Shown: piece by piece, positions 32,481 to 44,790 of the stretch
Layout of the letters: every line of letters begins with the position of its first letter
How positions within the stretch are numbered: position 1 is the stretch's first letter
From: Adiantum capillus-veneris
Lineage: Eukaryota > Streptophyta > Polypodiopsida > Polypodiales > Pteridaceae
Direction: 5' to 3'
Assembly: GCA_014529385.2 (NCBI GenBank)
Contig: CM043967.1
Location: 12,047,501 to 12,110,000 of the forward strand
Length of the DNA: 62,500 nucleotides
Made by a program: the position numbers and the translations under genes
Notes under the pieces: model-generated
Told to the model about the DNA's origin: nothing
Databases searched by the model: none
Seen by the model: only the letters and a program-made list of their open reading frames with translations

Positions 32481-33319
32481 CATCCACAAAAAAGGTAAAA
32501 AAACAAAGGAACTCGACGTCGACACCCAACACAAAAGAAGGAGGACGGTCAAATCCCGCAATAGCGATGCAAAATCAAGAAGTGACGCCGAAGGCATGTC
32601 TTGGCCGGCCCCGAAACTGACGAACGCGCTACACCAATGCACCAGCAAGGCCCACCATTCATCGGCATCTTGTCCACGGTGCATCTCTATAGTAACATCC
32701 GTAAGGTATTATTAGTTTCTAGTTTCAAGCCAAAAATCTTGTATAAAAAACCCATTGTAAATTGCCACCTCTCTAGGTGATGGTCGCCAAGGCCCACCTA
32801 GGAGATATCATATTTAAAATTCTCCTAAGACAAAGCAAGGTCAACCATTTGGGACCCAACTCCTTGCTTTGTCTCTCATGATTAGGGCTCTAACCTAATC
32901 TGATTATCCTAAACTAATGCAACTTGCACCTATAAAAGGGCACTGAGAGGTCACTATCAAAGGGGGGCGGGGGGGGGACTTGCAACGCTTGAAAAGGAGC
33001 GAGAGGGGATTTTGAGGTAGCACTTTGGGGAGAACACTCTGGGAGAGTGGTGTAACATCTTGGGCGGTACTTGAGCATTGGGGTTTGGGAAGTTAGCACT
33101 ATGAGAAGGAATCCATGTCCACACCCTGACTCCAAGGGTTGTCACACACACACAAGAGTAGAATATCCGTGCTTATGAAATCTTCTCTAGGGAATGCACT
33201 ATATACTCACTGTCTCTCTCCATCTCTCTATCTCTCTCTATCACCACAGCCGCCATCGAAGCTAAGGTTTGCATTGAATCAAGTTTCCCTCACATCTCGA
33301 GGGGTTTTCACCATCTACG

Positions 33320-33320
<1 letters not shown>
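32481..33320. other. Possible promoter-like DNA, no recognisable gene
   Basis: No domain. A TATA-like string CCTATAAAAGGGC is at about 32930-32942, followed by GGGGGCGGGGGGG and then a CT tract at 33321-33384. This could be an LTR or promoter followed by a CT-rich leader, but no partner repeat was found. Confidence 0.35.

Positions 33321-33384
<64 letters not shown>
33321..33384. repeat. (CT)n microsatellite
   Basis: About 32 CT units. Confidence 0.95.
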
Positions 33385-33386
<2 letters not shown>

Positions 33387-33969
33387 TTTTAAATCACCGT
33401 TGTCCGCATCCTAGTTGCTCAAAGCTAGATGGTGCTCCCTATTCATTTATCATGGCCAGCTCGGCGTGCACGGTCCTAGCGTTGAGGCCATCGAGGTCGT
33501 TTCGCGCTCTGTGCTCGTCATTTGGTGCCCCCACAAAGGATGTCTTCCCAGAAACCTCCAGTTTTCAATGCTGAAAACAATGTACGTTGACCATGGACAA
33601 ATGGCTGCAATAATTCTCCAATTGAAAAACAGAGGAAGAGGAGATTGAAGAAACACTGACCGCCTTCATTGAAAATACTACTGCCAGGCTGTAGAGTCAT
33701 CAATATCCAAGAGGTAAGGTCCCCATCTCGCATTGCTCGTGCTAACCGCAAATCAAGAGCATCAAGTGGGAGGGCTACGAAATTCCATCACTGTTATCGA
33801 CCGAAGCACATGATCAATGAATTCCAGCAAACGAAGGTAACAAAGAGGTAGAAATCATCTACATCAACGTCCATCACGAGGAGTTCATCCATATCAAGGG
33901 AGAAAATAGATCGGTAAGGCCTCTCTTTCCTAAGGAATCTGCAAGTAAAGGTATATCCTCTGTTCTTAA

Positions 33970-34560
33970 GTGGCCAAAAGAGGCTGCTCAAGCCAAAGGA
34001 AAGGAAGGGCTAGGCCAGTCATGAAACACATGACCCGAAAGGAAGAAGCACCTAGCCACACGAATGCTTCAAGTTCGGGAAGCAGAGTCATGCCTAGTTT
34101 GCCAAAAAAAAGGTCATCCGAGGCGAAGCGACGGAAGGTCGCCTATCAATTCGCGCAGCGCATGCGAGTGCTGCCAGTCCACTTCGACAACCCCGAAGAA
34201 GAAGTGGCAAGAAGGTTCCCATGCCCTAGGGAGGAGTGGTTTGGCCACTGTCCTCGCTGCTTTGGATGGCGAGTAGAGGGTCTTCCTCCTCTTCCCGTAC
34301 AGCTCATCCTGAAGAAACTGTCCACCACGGGTGAGACCCAATGGACAAGAGACGAGTTACAGCTAAATGGAGTGGATTTCATGCAGCGAGCTGACTACGA
34401 TAATTACTGGCAATTGCTGCTAGCTAAAAGGCTAGAAGTAGTCAAATGCGTCGCCATCACTCCATACGTGCTGAGCGACGAAGGGAAAGTAGAGCTTATG
34501 AAGGGTGATGACCTCCGGTGGATGTGCCAACTTGTCAACACAAGCATGGTAAGGGTGTAA
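33970..34560 (+). CDS. Hypothetical protein upstream of CACTA-A TNP2
   Basis: An intact 196-residue frame. The N-terminal 60 residues are basic and Ser-rich (KKRSSEAKRRKVAYQF, possible nuclear signal). Then comes a folded-looking region with FPCPREEWFGHCPRCFGW (two CP pairs that could bind metal), an LPVQLILKKL helix and DLRWMCQLVN. It lies about 300 bp before recognisable TNP2 and in the same direction, but does not resemble the usual transposase-associated domain. It could be a CACTA accessory protein, a captured fragment or a host gene. Family unknown. Confidence 0.45.
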   Translation: MAKRGCSSQRKGRARPVMKHMTRKEEAPSHTNASSSGSRVMPSLPKKRSSEAKRRKVAYQFAQRMRVLPVHFDNPEEEVARRFPCPREEWFGHCPRCFGWRVEGLPPLPVQLILKKLSTTGETQWTRDELQLNGVDFMQRADYDNYWQLLLAKRLEVVKCVAITPYVLSDEGKVELMKGDDLRWMCQLVNTSMVRV

Positions 34561-34864
34561 GTACGTGCTCTACACTCTGTGCATCACGCATAATGGACCA
34601 ACCGCCTTTCTGTTTAGGTTTCTGCAACACATGCATGTGAATATTTATGAAGATAGAAAAATCTTCTATCAACAGAAGATGGTGTATCTATTTGGTGTTG
34701 CAGTGCTAGGAGAAATCCTTAGCTCCCCAAACCCTATTATCCTCCCCGTGTTGGATTACCACCACTCTTTTAATGTTTCCATTTTTATCATGTTTTAAAT
34801 CTAAACATTCAACGCAATACTGCGGACCAACCTCAGCCATCCCGTCCATATCGACGGCATGATA

Positions 34865-36267
34865 GTAACAATAAAGAGGGCGTGATGATGCAAACTCTTG
34901 CACGCATGCCGCTTTACAATGGTGCAAAAATCTCAGTTCTCAGTATGCCTTGGCAATGCTTAATTTGCAGTCTGTCTATAGGTTGTCTGACACCTCAGCC
35001 ATTCACAGAGTTTTTCAGGTAAATACATTGTATCCTAAGCATGATAAAGTGCAAATTACAGTTCAATAATGTGATCAAGGGGATGACTTGTTCATGTAAT
35101 GACAGGTTGCTCAATAAGCAAATCTTTCCAGAAGGTAATCACATGCCCCCTACCCGTCCAGCCGCTAAAAAGCTTCTTACTAATTTGGGCCTGGATTATC
35201 ACAAAATACATGCATGTCCTAATGATTGTATACTTTTTTGGAATGAGTACGCAAATTTGTAACAGTGTCCCAATTGTGGATCAAACAGGTATAGAGAGGA
35301 CACACAAGGAAAATTTATCCTTGCAAAGGTTCTTCAACACTTTCCTATCATTCGAAGAATAAAGAGCATGTTCAGGTGCAAGTCCATAGCCACTTTGATG
35401 ACATGGCACTCAAATACTAGATCGACAGATGATGTGATGTGGGTACCTACCGACTCTCGTGCATGGAAGCACATAAAGGAAAGTTGGCCTACATTTAAGA
35501 ACAAGCCTCGATGGATCCACTTTGGTATAGTAATGGACGGAGTAAACCCATTCAGATTACGGAGTTCGTCATGGAGCACGTGGCCTATTTGTCTGGTTAA
35601 TTATAATCTTCCACCATGGCTAGCCATCAAGAAGGGACATCTGTTGTTGTCACTGATCGTCCTAGGAAAGTACAAAGAAAAGAATATGGACGTCTATCTG
35701 GCACCACTTATAGAAGAGCTCCAAATCTTGTGGACAGGAATCAATGTGGTTGATATGTCCCAACCAATTGGACGACGGAATGTACATGTGCAAGGCATTC
35801 TCATGTGGACAGGCATGATTGGCCAGGCTTCGGTGAGTGCTCAGGTAAGTGCATTTGAAACCCTCACACAGATGTTATTCCTAGCTATGCCAATGCTTTT
35901 ATATTTTAATTTTGTGATGTTTCAGGCTTGAGTTACTCGCGCAATCATGCATGTCCAAAATGTGGTCCTCGACTTGGTTTCCGTTTCTCTGAACATTTGA
36001 GCAAGACAGTTTACGAGGAGCATGGTAGTTTTTTGCCTGAAGGACATGAGCTATGTGGACCAAACATATACAAAGATGACATGCATCCATTGAAAGCGAG
36101 CCATTGGAAAAACATGTGGCTAGAGAGGGGAGATTGGATGCCACCTGGAATGAAAAGACTTTATCTTTTCCATGAACTCCCATACTGGAGTGCCCTTCTG
36201 ATTAATCCTTTGCTCGACCCAATGCACATCTTCAAGAATGTGGGGGAGATCATATGGAAAACCATCA
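34865..36267 (+). pseudogene. CACTA-A TNP2-type transposase, 5' part
   Basis: It matches the order of the CACTA-B transposase. A PLYNGAKIS segment and LSDTSAIHRVF are split by a frameshift near 34945. An intron lies at 35019-35105. Then come HACPNDCILFWNEY, a TAA at 35260-35262, CPNCGSNRY, VMDGVNPF, YNLPPWLAIKKGHLLLSLI and GRRNVHVQGILMW. A 1-nt shift lies near 35810. A second intron is at 35845-35925, followed by HACPKCGPRL, MPPGMKRL and LLDPMHIFKNVGE. It stops exactly at the Gypsy-2 target site, CATCA (36263-36267). Both introns occupy the same position and phase as in CACTA-B. The family is the CACTA TNP2 (Transposase_21) family, whose product cuts at the element ends. Confidence 0.85.
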
Positions 36268-36501
36268 TGTGCGCATCTGTCACACGTGTCAATGCAAGGA
36301 ACTTGCCGATACACTGTGTGCGAGCCACAAATGGCTCCAAGCACACAAGCCTAAACTAGTAAGCTCAAAGATGGCGATGGTGTGTCACTCACCGCTCTAC
36401 ACTTGCTATCGTGGAGGATTCCTCATCGCAAATACGAGGGAGACGCCGCTACGCCGCGCTCAACCGCCTCGCCGCCATCGTGCCACCGCAATGCTCGATC
36501 G

Positions 36502-36570
<69 letters not shown>

Positions 36571-36686
36571 ACACACACACACACACAAGGAGATGAAGAA
36601 GAAGAAGATGGAGATGGAGCAAGAGCACTCTTCAATTGCACAAATGAGAGAATGAGTGAATTTTAGGTTTAGTTGACTTTTATATG

Positions 36687-36757
<71 letters not shown>

Positions 36758-37073
36758 CACACACACACACACACACAAGGCGATGAAGAAGAAGAAGATG
36801 GAGATGGAGCAAGAGCACTCTTCAATTGCACAAATGAGAGAATGAGTGAATTTTAGGTTTAGTTGACTTTTATATAAGCTCCCCCATTCACACTTGGATG
36901 CCCATGCTTAGCCAACTAATCCCTTGAATGTTCCAATTAGAGTGCACCTCTCATCGGCGATCACTCTTACCCTTTTCCTATTGGACCGACAAGCCCGGTA
37001 CCTGACTCTACCAAGTAAATAATACAACGTCCGTCGTAGGTGATAGGGTGTCCGTGAGCCGTGAGGGTTAACA
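36268..37073 (-). repeat. Gypsy-2 3' LTR (806 bp) with internal 190-bp tandem duplication
   Basis: It pairs with 55456-56087. The extra length is a tandem duplication with period 190 bp, repeating a (CT)n tract, a (CA)n tract, a GATGAAGAAGAAGAAGATGG segment and a TATA box (CT tracts 36506-36565 and 36690-36753). Many substitutions separate the two LTRs, mostly between 36420 and 36490. Confidence 0.93.
36677..36686 (-). promoter_or_regulatory. Gypsy-2 3' LTR TATA box, copy 1
   Basis: CATATAAAAG on the minus strand. The matching copy in the second duplicated unit is at 36867-36876 (TATATAAAAG), and the 5' LTR copy is at 55880-55889. Each is followed downstream by a (GA)n tract within about 110-120 bp. 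Confidence 0.55.
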
Positions 37074-37085
37074 TGTCCCCCTTCC
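37074..37085 (-). other. Gypsy-2 polypurine tract
   Basis: The minus strand reads AGGAAGGGGGACA just before TGTTAACCC. It is purine-rich apart from one C and sits at the expected place. Confidence 0.7.
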
Positions 37086-38497
37086 TGATGTAGATTCCGT
37101 CCTCGGAAGCTATTGAGTTGAAGCTCGTTCGTCGAGGTGGAAGAGAATTTGAGATGAATGTCCTTAGTCTCCTTTAGTCACTGCAAAATCAAACAACATT
37201 GGCATAGTAATTGCATTCTCATATACAATTTAAAATCATATGCAGTTTTAGGCAGACAAATTGATTGGTAGCATAATTCTAAACCATTTTTCAACAATAA
37301 ACATTAAATTGCAATATAATCAAACGCATAAACAGTTGTAAAAGTAAAAAATTGAACAAGTCTGGGGTCTCTAATTTAACGGTCGAAAGGCACTAAAGAT
37401 CGACTATTAATACTATGGGTAAGCTTCTCAATTTTCTCTAGTCAATTAAGTTGTTTAATCGCGAGAGCCAAGTATTTCATGTTCGAGGGCTGACTAGAGG
37501 CTATACCCAGAAGACCTTGTAGTTAAGCTACGATAAAAAGAATTTCTCATGAAATCATCGCCTGACTGATTATTTTTTCTTTGAACCCCAAAGTCTTTGT
37601 CTTTTCACAATGATTCAATTTTGATGTGTGTGCTTATTTTGTATGCCTTGGGTTTTTTGCTTTTCAAGGAAAAGCGCCCACACTGGGAACCTCTAGGGCT
37701 CTAGTACCATAGGCGATACATGTGAGTGGAGTACCAAATCAAGCTGAGGTTTCTCTTCCACCTTAAGATTTTACATTATGGCACTTTGATTTTTTGTTTG
37801 TTCGTTTTCAGCATTTTAATTTTGTAACTTTGGGGGGTCATATAACATTTTTACCCTCCCTAGGATCATCACACTAGTAAACTCCCTTTATAATACTTAA
37901 GCTAAAGGTCAATAGGGACTAAGCCCACTAGAAAGCCCTAGTATATTTCACACAATGCTGCCTAAGTCGGATTAAGAACCTAAGTAACCATTGATAATTA
38001 GGAAGGCATTCCCCATGGTATTAAGAGAAGATCTCTAACGCCTAGCTTGGTCAAACTAGCTTAGTCGGACTGCTCGATTTTTAAACCTAGATAAGTGATT
38101 ATGACAAAAAATACATTGAATTTAATGTTTGATACTAAGAAAATGTGTTGGATATTATGCTATCAATCACAATTAAAGCAAACAAACATGGATGCAAAAA
38201 AGATAAGGGGCAATGCTAATGGACAAGAAACACCTGTTTGTGTCGATGGTCGCACTTGATTTGAAATGTGAATGAGAGAAAGATTCCATGAAGGTCCAAA
38301 TCCTAACCACAGCAACACATTCCTGTATACACGAGAAAACACAAAAGAATACCTCTAGGAGGCACATCAGTGGGAAAAGGTACCAATACTTATTGAACAC
38401 AATTAAAAAACATAAAGAACCCTAACCTAATTATTTGCACTCCCCCTAGAGAGTCAAGGGAATAGGATATTGTAGAGATTGGGGGGAAACCCTAAGG
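37086..38497. other. Gypsy-2 3' untranslated region
   Basis: About 1.4 kb of AT-rich DNA with no coding domain. This is where Gypsy-1 carries its long extra ORF, which is absent here. Confidence 0.6.
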
Positions 38498-38911
38498 CTA
38501 AACCCCTATCCTCGTCGTCGAGAAAACAAAGTCATCATCCGTGAGACCATATGTGCCATCCGTATAATCATGTAAATCTTCTTCATCATCAGAGGCACCA
38601 ATGTTTACTAAGAAGGTCACTAGACGCCTATAGTCATCTTGGTCAAAAGTATAGGCTTGTGCAATGGGAGACACACTCTCTACTAAGTATGGATCAGTCG
38701 TGGTCAAGAGACGTATCAGCCATTCTAACTCCTCAAAATTCCTCTCACATGCTAGCGTACCTACCAAATCCCATTCACATGCAAGCACCGAAAAGACCGT
38801 GTGAAACATTTGTGAAAAGTAACGAGGGTACCTCTCACCCAAGGCAGGAGTGGATAACTCTAGCATACTAGCCATATCTGTACACGCAAATAGATGATGG
38901 TTAGAGTGCAA
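38498..38911 (-). CDS. Gypsy-2 small 3' ORF
   Basis: A 137-residue frame between the W-P-K region and the 3' LTR, in the sense direction. It is acidic at the C-terminus (GASDDEEDLHDYTDG) and has helical hydrophobic stretches (YFSQMFHTVFSVLACEWDLV, LEWLIRLLTTTDPYLV). No similarity to the Gypsy-1 3' ORFs is apparent. It may be a remnant of an extra ORF or an independent small protein. Confidence 0.4.
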   Translation of the reverse strand: MHSNHHLFACTDMASMLELSTPALGERYPRYFSQMFHTVFSVLACEWDLVGTLACERNFEELEWLIRLLTTTDPYLVESVSPIAQAYTFDQDDYRRLVTFLVNIGASDDEEDLHDYTDGTYGLTDDDFVFSTTRIGV

Positions 38912-39122
38912 ATATTACAAGGGTCGTGTTCTTGTGCAAAATGTGTTTTTATGATTTTGTGTTATGGCTCTTGCTCTTTTACTTTTTTATCTTGTTTTTG
39001 TGAGTATAAGGCTTTATATATACATTCCCTAAGATTGGAGATTAAGAGGTCAGGGAGGAAGGTTGAGAGGGAAGCAAGTGAATGATGGATGTCAGCAAAC
39101 ACTCCCCCCTTCCTTGGGTAGA

Positions 39123-39724
39123 TCATACCTTTTGGAATGATGTCGTCGCCTTTTGAAACCAATTGTTCCAAGTTATTATGGGTGAAGGCTTTAACCAATA
39201 GTTTTTGACCGCCCTATGCGTTTCAGCTAGTTCCAAGGGTGGTAAGGTACTCTCCCATGATTTTATTTGCAACGTTGTTGTAGGTTGTGAACTTACAATG
39301 GGAGGTGCAAACTCTTTCTTGCTTGTACGGGTATGTACAATGGTACGTGGAGTTTGTGTCGAAGCTTCTATTTCCGTATAGTAACTACACGAAGAGCAAG
39401 AAGCTTCATTTGATTTCGTTGTTCCTGAGCTAGGTGGAACAAATCGTTCTTTCTTCGGTACCCAAACTAGCTCTGGAGCAGGTGTGTAGCATTCCGTGAT
39501 TTTTTCCTTTCCGCGATCTTCAATTTGTTTTGGAGCCACAGGATTGAGCTCACATGGGCCCGATGACAAGTAAGAGCACAATTTACGTTTTGGAACCCAG
39601 ATTTGATCATTTCCTTTATAGTAGCCTTGGGCTTCCAATAGTTTTTTAGGAATCTAGTGCAATGTTTCTTTACATTTCTTGGGGCAAATGGGACGTCTCT
39701 TACCAGGCTCCTGTCTTTTAGCAC
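39123..39724 (-). pseudogene. Gypsy-2 W-P-K region
   Basis: Frames at 39724-39467 and 39638-39123 contain QIWVPKRKLC and ELVWVPKKERF with Ser/Thr/Pro-rich spacers, matching the W-P-K repeat region of Gypsy-1 in place and motif. Fewer units remain, and a frameshift lies near 39600. Confidence 0.6.
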
Positions 39725-39869
39725 TGGCTATGGTCGCTAAAGAAGATTTAGGGACCCACTTGTATGTTTTCTTTGTTATATTGGGAAGGGTCTTGTGTGT
39801 CTCAAGCTTTATTTCAACTACATTAGTTGAAGCTCTAGAGACTTGGGCTATGGGGACATATGGTTCAAC

Positions 39870-40332
39870 CTATTGGACATGCAATGTTTTGGATTTTATT
39901 TCCTTAAAAGGCAATATCTCAGGGAATATGGCTTGAGTGGCAGGGCTAAGAGTTGGTTTCTGTGTTGTGACAGCCCCTGTCCCCCAATCAATAGTGCATT
40001 TGGTCGCTATCATCCACGTGCGTCCTAGGTTTATATTACCCTCCATAGTTCCAACAGGCATGACCAAAAGGTCTTGAGCTACCACCCTGAGCTACCACCC
40101 CATTGTCATAACTGACAGAAGTGTTCCAGATTCCAAAAACCAAAGTTTTTTTCTTATTGACACCCTTGACTTGGATAATACTCTCAGATAGAGGTGGTTT
40201 CCCTAACTGACACCACATCCCATATGATAGCAGATTATATTTAACACCCGTGTCCAATAAGGCGTTATAGAGCACTTTTCCATAGGTGTTGTTTAGCTCA
40301 ATAGGGTATCGTAGAGGTGTGTCAGAGTCCAA
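39870..40332 (-). pseudogene. Gypsy-2 second aspartic-protease-like domain
   Basis: The N-terminal half (40332-40036) has YNALLDTGVKYNLLS with D-T-G in the active-site position. The C-terminal half, in another frame (40085-39870), has NLGRTWMIATKCTIDW. Together they give the two halves of a retroviral-type protease fold located after integrase, as in Gypsy-1. One frameshift separates them. The usual gag-pol protease is separately present near 44690-44352. Confidence 0.65.
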
Positions 40333-40386
40333 CCAATCCTCGTCGGTTTCAATGTGGAATGCATGTGTGACTCCAAGGTTAGCCTC

Positions 40387-40844
40387 TCATTGGCGTCTTA
40401 TGCGTTGTTGTCGCTCCTTAGCCTCAGCTTGAGCTTGTATCTTCTTCAATTTTGTTTGTGCCTTGGCTGCATTTTTAGTATGGATGGCACGTAGCTCCTC
40501 TTGGCTTAAAGGATCATAGTATCTTTTAAATTTTCTCCCATTGAGGAATCCAATGGTTTCAACTCCATCAGGAGTCTCTTGGCTTAAAGGATCATAGTAT
40601 CTTTTAAATTTGCTCCCATTGAGGAATCCAATGGTTTCAACTCCATTAGGAGTCTCCACACGAATGGTTCCTTGTGGGTGATCTCACATACTCTATATGG
40701 TCCTTTTCCCGCATATTTTGACTTTTTCTTTTCGTTACGCACTCCATACATAAGGACTTTATCACCAACATTGATATCTTTGTTCTTTAGTTGACGGTCA
40801 AACCATTTCTTCCTCCTATTTTTCTCCACAAGCGCATTTTGCAC
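40387..40844 (-). pseudogene. Gypsy-2 integrase C-terminus with 78-bp duplication
   Basis: The frame 40844-40584 has NVGDKVLMYG. The frame 40659-40387 has GVETIGFLNGxKFKRYYDPL twice, from a 78-bp tandem duplication (40501-40656), then a basic QAQAEAKERQQRIRRQ tail. This matches the Gypsy-1 integrase C-terminus (LDGEEMPNWISG) and its following basic segment. Confidence 0.75.
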
Positions 40845-40927
40845 AGCTAATTGCCTCTCTTCATCTAGCCTTTCAAGGATATATAATCGCTCAACTAAGC
40901 GGTTACCATCCCAACCTTCTTGATAAG

Positions 40928-41581
40928 CTACTCAAAGACTAGGAACGACAAATCCCATGGGATAATCGCTTCTTGGCCATACACCATTTTAAATGGTGTG
41001 CAATTAATGGCAACTTTGTATGCAGTACGATAAGCCCATAGAGCTAATGTAAGCTTTAAATCCCAATCTGTGCGATGAGCTTCCACCGTTTTGGTCAAGA
41101 TAGAGATTAAGGTCTTGTTGGTACTCTTAGCTAGGCTGTTTTCTTGTGGATAATAAGGTGTGGACTTATGGTGAGCTATCATAAAGTTGATAGTGAGTTC
41201 TTTTATTACTCCATTTATAAAATGAGTACCATTGTCACTCGCAATCTCAAAGGGACAACCAAATCTTGTAATAATGTTCTCAAAGAGAAACTTGGCAGTT
41301 GATTTTGCATCGGCCTTACATGTAGCCTTGGCTTCCGCCCACTTTGTCATATAGTCAATGGCAACGATAATATATCGAGATTGAGTGCTACGAGCTGCCG
41401 GACTATTTGGGCCTACAAAGTCCAAACCCCATTTTTCAAATGGTTGAGTCACTTTAACAGGATGTAAGGGAATCCTATCCTTTCGTTGTGTGATCTTGTA
41501 ATGTTGGTATTCATCACATCCTTTTGCAAAAAGTGATGCATCCTTGAATAAGGTAGGCCACCAATAGCCTGATTGCAACAC
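40928..41581 (-). pseudogene. Gypsy-2 integrase core, catalytically defective
   Basis: A 217-residue frame starts inside the HHCC finger (GYWWPTLF, CDEYQ, where the last zinc Cys is Tyr). D (GLDFVGP) and D (SDNGTHF) are present, but the position of the catalytic Glu reads NSLAKSTNK instead of a Q-A-E-A-T-type sequence, so Glu is Lys. Loss of one zinc ligand and of the catalytic Glu means this integrase should be inactive. It ends in WAYRTAYK and the region following it. Confidence 0.85.
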
Positions 41582-42180
41582 CTTTCTAGCCTATTAGTTC
41601 CCCTGAGAAATTTCCTCTGGCTATACCCATGTGGGCTTCTTGCAGTATGTATAAATACTCATCCTCATGGGCACAACATCTAAGAATATCATCCTTCCCT
41701 AGCCTGTAGAGAGTTCCTGCAATGAGAGAGTAAGGTTCACATTCTTTTAACAGTTTTTAAGCTATGTCTTTACGAAGCTCTTTGGGTGGAAAACCATTAA
41801 ATAGAAAGTTCACAATATTCTCACTCCATTCATGTATGGTTTCGACTAGGAATAGAGAAGTATCAGGCAACTCATCATCGACTCCAGTATGGGCTTCACC
41901 ATTGGGTATGTGAGACAAATGATCCACGATGACATGTCTTTTACCAGGTCTCACCACAACGGTAAAAACTCAACGAGAATTAACAACCATCGTGTAATTA
42001 TTCCCGTGGAACAAGGTTTATTTACTAGATACAACAAGGCTTAATGATCAACATGGAACACAAACTTGTTGGCCAGAAGGTAGTAGCAAAATTTCTTCAC
42101 TGCATAAATCATACCTAAACTTTCTCGCTCTGTAGTGGTGTAGTTTCTCTCGGCATCATTCAAATTTTCAATTGACGACT
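41582..42180 (-). pseudogene. Gypsy-2 RNase H C-terminal part and integrase N-terminal region
   Basis: Broken frames give the RNase H end (LLANKFVFHVDH, ALLYLVNKPC, VDHLSHIPNGE at 41957-41757). A single pre-HHCC module follows (HEWSENIVNFL, LIAGTLYRLGKDDILRCC, EAHMGIARGNFSG). Only one zinc module is present, against two in Gypsy-1. Confidence 0.7.
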
Positions 42181-43212
42181 TGCAAAGCTAATGGGATAGT
42201 CAAGTTTATGTTCTCCTGGTTGAGCTAGAACACACCCAATAACAAAGTTCGATGCATCAATATGCACATGGAAAATTACATTCCAATCGGGCACTCGTAG
42301 AATAGGAGCGCTAGTCAAGGTCTTTTTCAATGACTCATAAGCATGGTTGCACTCCGCAGTCCATTGGAACTCAATAAGAAGCTTGTACAAAGGACGAGCT
42401 ATCTTGGCAAAGTTTAAAATAAACCGTCGGTAATAACCAACATGGTACATGAACCTTTGAACTCCTTTATAATTTGTAGGTGGTGGCAATTCAGCAATGG
42501 CTTTAATTTTGCTCTCATCTGTGGAAATCCCATTTTTGGACACTATATGCCCTAAAATGACTCCATGTTTAACCCAAAATTGGCATTTGAAAGGGTTTAA
42601 GGAGATGCGATACAATCTACACTTCTCAAACGCTTTTCCTAAGCATGATAGATGTTCTTTCCAAGAGGAATAAACACAAAGGTCATCTAAGAAAGCTTCA
42701 CAAAACTCCCTCAAATATTCTCTAAAAGCAATGTTTATTAATCTTTGAAAGGTAGCAGGGGCATTGGTAAAGCCAAAAGCCATAACACGAAATGCAAACA
42801 CTCCAAATTCGGTTATAAAGGCTGTTTTAGCTTGTTCCTCCAGTGCAATTGTGATTTGATTGTAGTCAGATTACCCATCTAAAAAGCTATAAGCTTCCTT
42901 CCTTGCAACTCTTTCAAGCACATGTTCTGAATATGGCAAGGGGTAATGGTCCCTCCTAGTGGCGGCATTGACCTTCTTGAGATCCACGCACACTTTGAGT
43001 TTCCCATTCTTTTTTGGCACAATCAATATTGGAGACACCCATTCTGAGTGCTCAATAGGGTATATGAATCCGCATTCCACAAGCTTTTCAATCTCTTCTT
43101 GAACGATTTTTGCATATTTAGGATTCATTGGGTAGGGTCGTTGTTGAACTGGTTTAGCCATGCTATTCATGGGGATTGTGTGTTGCACCACGGAAGGTGA
43201 AACACCTTTCAT
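42160..43212 (-). CDS. Gypsy-2 reverse transcriptase
   Basis: Two same-frame stretches, 43212-42871 and 42801-42160, are separated by a stop near 42871. The first has the RT N-terminus (WVSPILIVPKKNGKLKVCV, YSFLDG). The second has MAFGFTNAPATFQRLI, then FLDDLCVYS in place of YMDDL (Tyr-Met changed to Phe-Leu), the thumb region and the RNase H start IDASNFVIGCVLAQPG. The Asp pair is retained. Confidence 0.85.
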
Positions 43213-43655
43213 ATCATGATATGTCCATGCAAATATATCCCTGAATTCCTTGAGAAGTTAAAGAGTACACACTCCTCAATCTCTGTCAGATCTTGGGCAA
43301 TGAAAACAGGTTTGGACTCTTCTCCTGGGTCTGCTAACTCTATTTCCTTAACTATCGTTGGACCGTCATAGACTCCATTGGTCCCATCGATAGGTTTTCT
43401 TTGAGCCTTTGTATACACAACCTCACGTTCCTCTGTGGTGTAGGATTTGAAATGTTCAGGTGCAGGGTGTAAGTCTCTGGGGTCCCTTAGTTCTATGGAC
43501 TGTGATCTCACTTCAGATTCCTTTTGTTGTTGAGCTAACTCTTGATTTTGTCGTCTCCTTACCGTACGGCTCAACTTTGGCTTCTCTGTAGCCTCTAGTT
43601 GTGCGATGTCAATGGAGTTGTGGGCTACACCACATAACGCCTTGAAGGTATTCAC
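43209..43655 (-). pseudogene. Gypsy-2 protease-RT linker
   Basis: A polar frame with a basic RRRQNQELAQQQKES stretch ending in IAQDLTEIEECVLFNF, the equivalent of the pre-RT helix of Gypsy-1 (DLSPSEEERLLSLL). Confidence 0.6.
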
Positions 43656-43797
43656 CCCAATTATCTACCAACTTTCCATGAGCATCACATGCCCCTATAT
43701 AATTAAGCCAGTCTGCGGTAGATTTTTTTTCATTTATTCTAGCATGCACATTTTCTCGATATCTTCGCCTCTTATATCTCTTACTCTTCTTGTTTAA

Positions 43798-44700
43798 TTA
43801 TCGATTACGGCCGATCTCTAGTGAAGAGTCACTAGATGAATCACTACTTGTGTCTTCTGCTCCCTTGGATAGATTGTCATCTAGGTTACCATTGGGCCTT
43901 GAATGGTTTGTCTCCACATTTTCACTAAGATTTAACTCAGATTCTTCGTCCATCAATTTCAATTGATGATTCTGACCCCAAATCGTGTGGGCTATAGTCT
44001 TGTGAGGCGCTACTGGTTCCAATGCCAGTCAAACTTTCATCTTGTAGGTCATCAGAAGCTATATGCATTGCTTCTAGCATATTTAAGGGTACGAGTGGTG
44101 GCATTTCATCCCCCTCAGGTGTTACCCAAGTCATCCCCCTATTTCCCCAAGTGTCTATGGTTGCTGCTAGGTGGACCCAATCCACATTGTCCGACTCAGT
44201 CATCCCAGGTAGTACATCCATATAAGGAGAATCTTCCCCAACATCAGTGTCCGCTTTACACATGTAACAATACTACAATGGGGCCGAGTGAACATGGTGT
44301 CAGATCTATGATCAATTATAAACCTATTTCCTAGAGGATGTGCTCGACCAGTCACAAGATCCACTCGGATGACAGAATCTTGGAACTGCAAGTAGACATG
44401 GTTTTCGACCAGTCATGCACCATTTTTGCTTCCCTCATGAAAGGACGTCCTAAGATCATCTCCGATGCCATAGTGCGTTTGGAGAAATCCATAACAATGA
44501 AGGTAATCCTTATTTTATGTCCAAAGACCTTGATCTTGAGATCTTCTAGCATCCTAATAGGTCTAACAATAGACCCAGTGGCCATCTTCACTACAATGGT
44601 TGTGGTCGCAAGGTGAGGTCTTCCCATAGTTTCCCAGCAATTTTTAGTCACAATGCTAAGCCCAGTGCCACCATCAAGGATTCCCTCACAGTTAATCCCT
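43798..44700 (-). pseudogene. Gypsy-2 first aspartic protease and acidic linker
   Basis: The protease N-terminus near 44690 reads LDGGTGLSIVTK (D-G-G in place of D-S-G) and continues at 44651-44352 with MILGRPFMREAKMVHDW. An acidic Ser/Asp/Glu-rich linker follows in frames 44263-43937 and 44022-43798. It corresponds to the 14832-13699 region of Gypsy-1, and frames are broken at several points. Confidence 0.7.
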
Positions 44701-44790
44701 TAGTAGTGATTGGTATGGTCGCATTAGATTCATCACCCTCAAAGTATTGTCCCAACTTGTTAACATGTATTTCTATAACAAGGTTCTCAT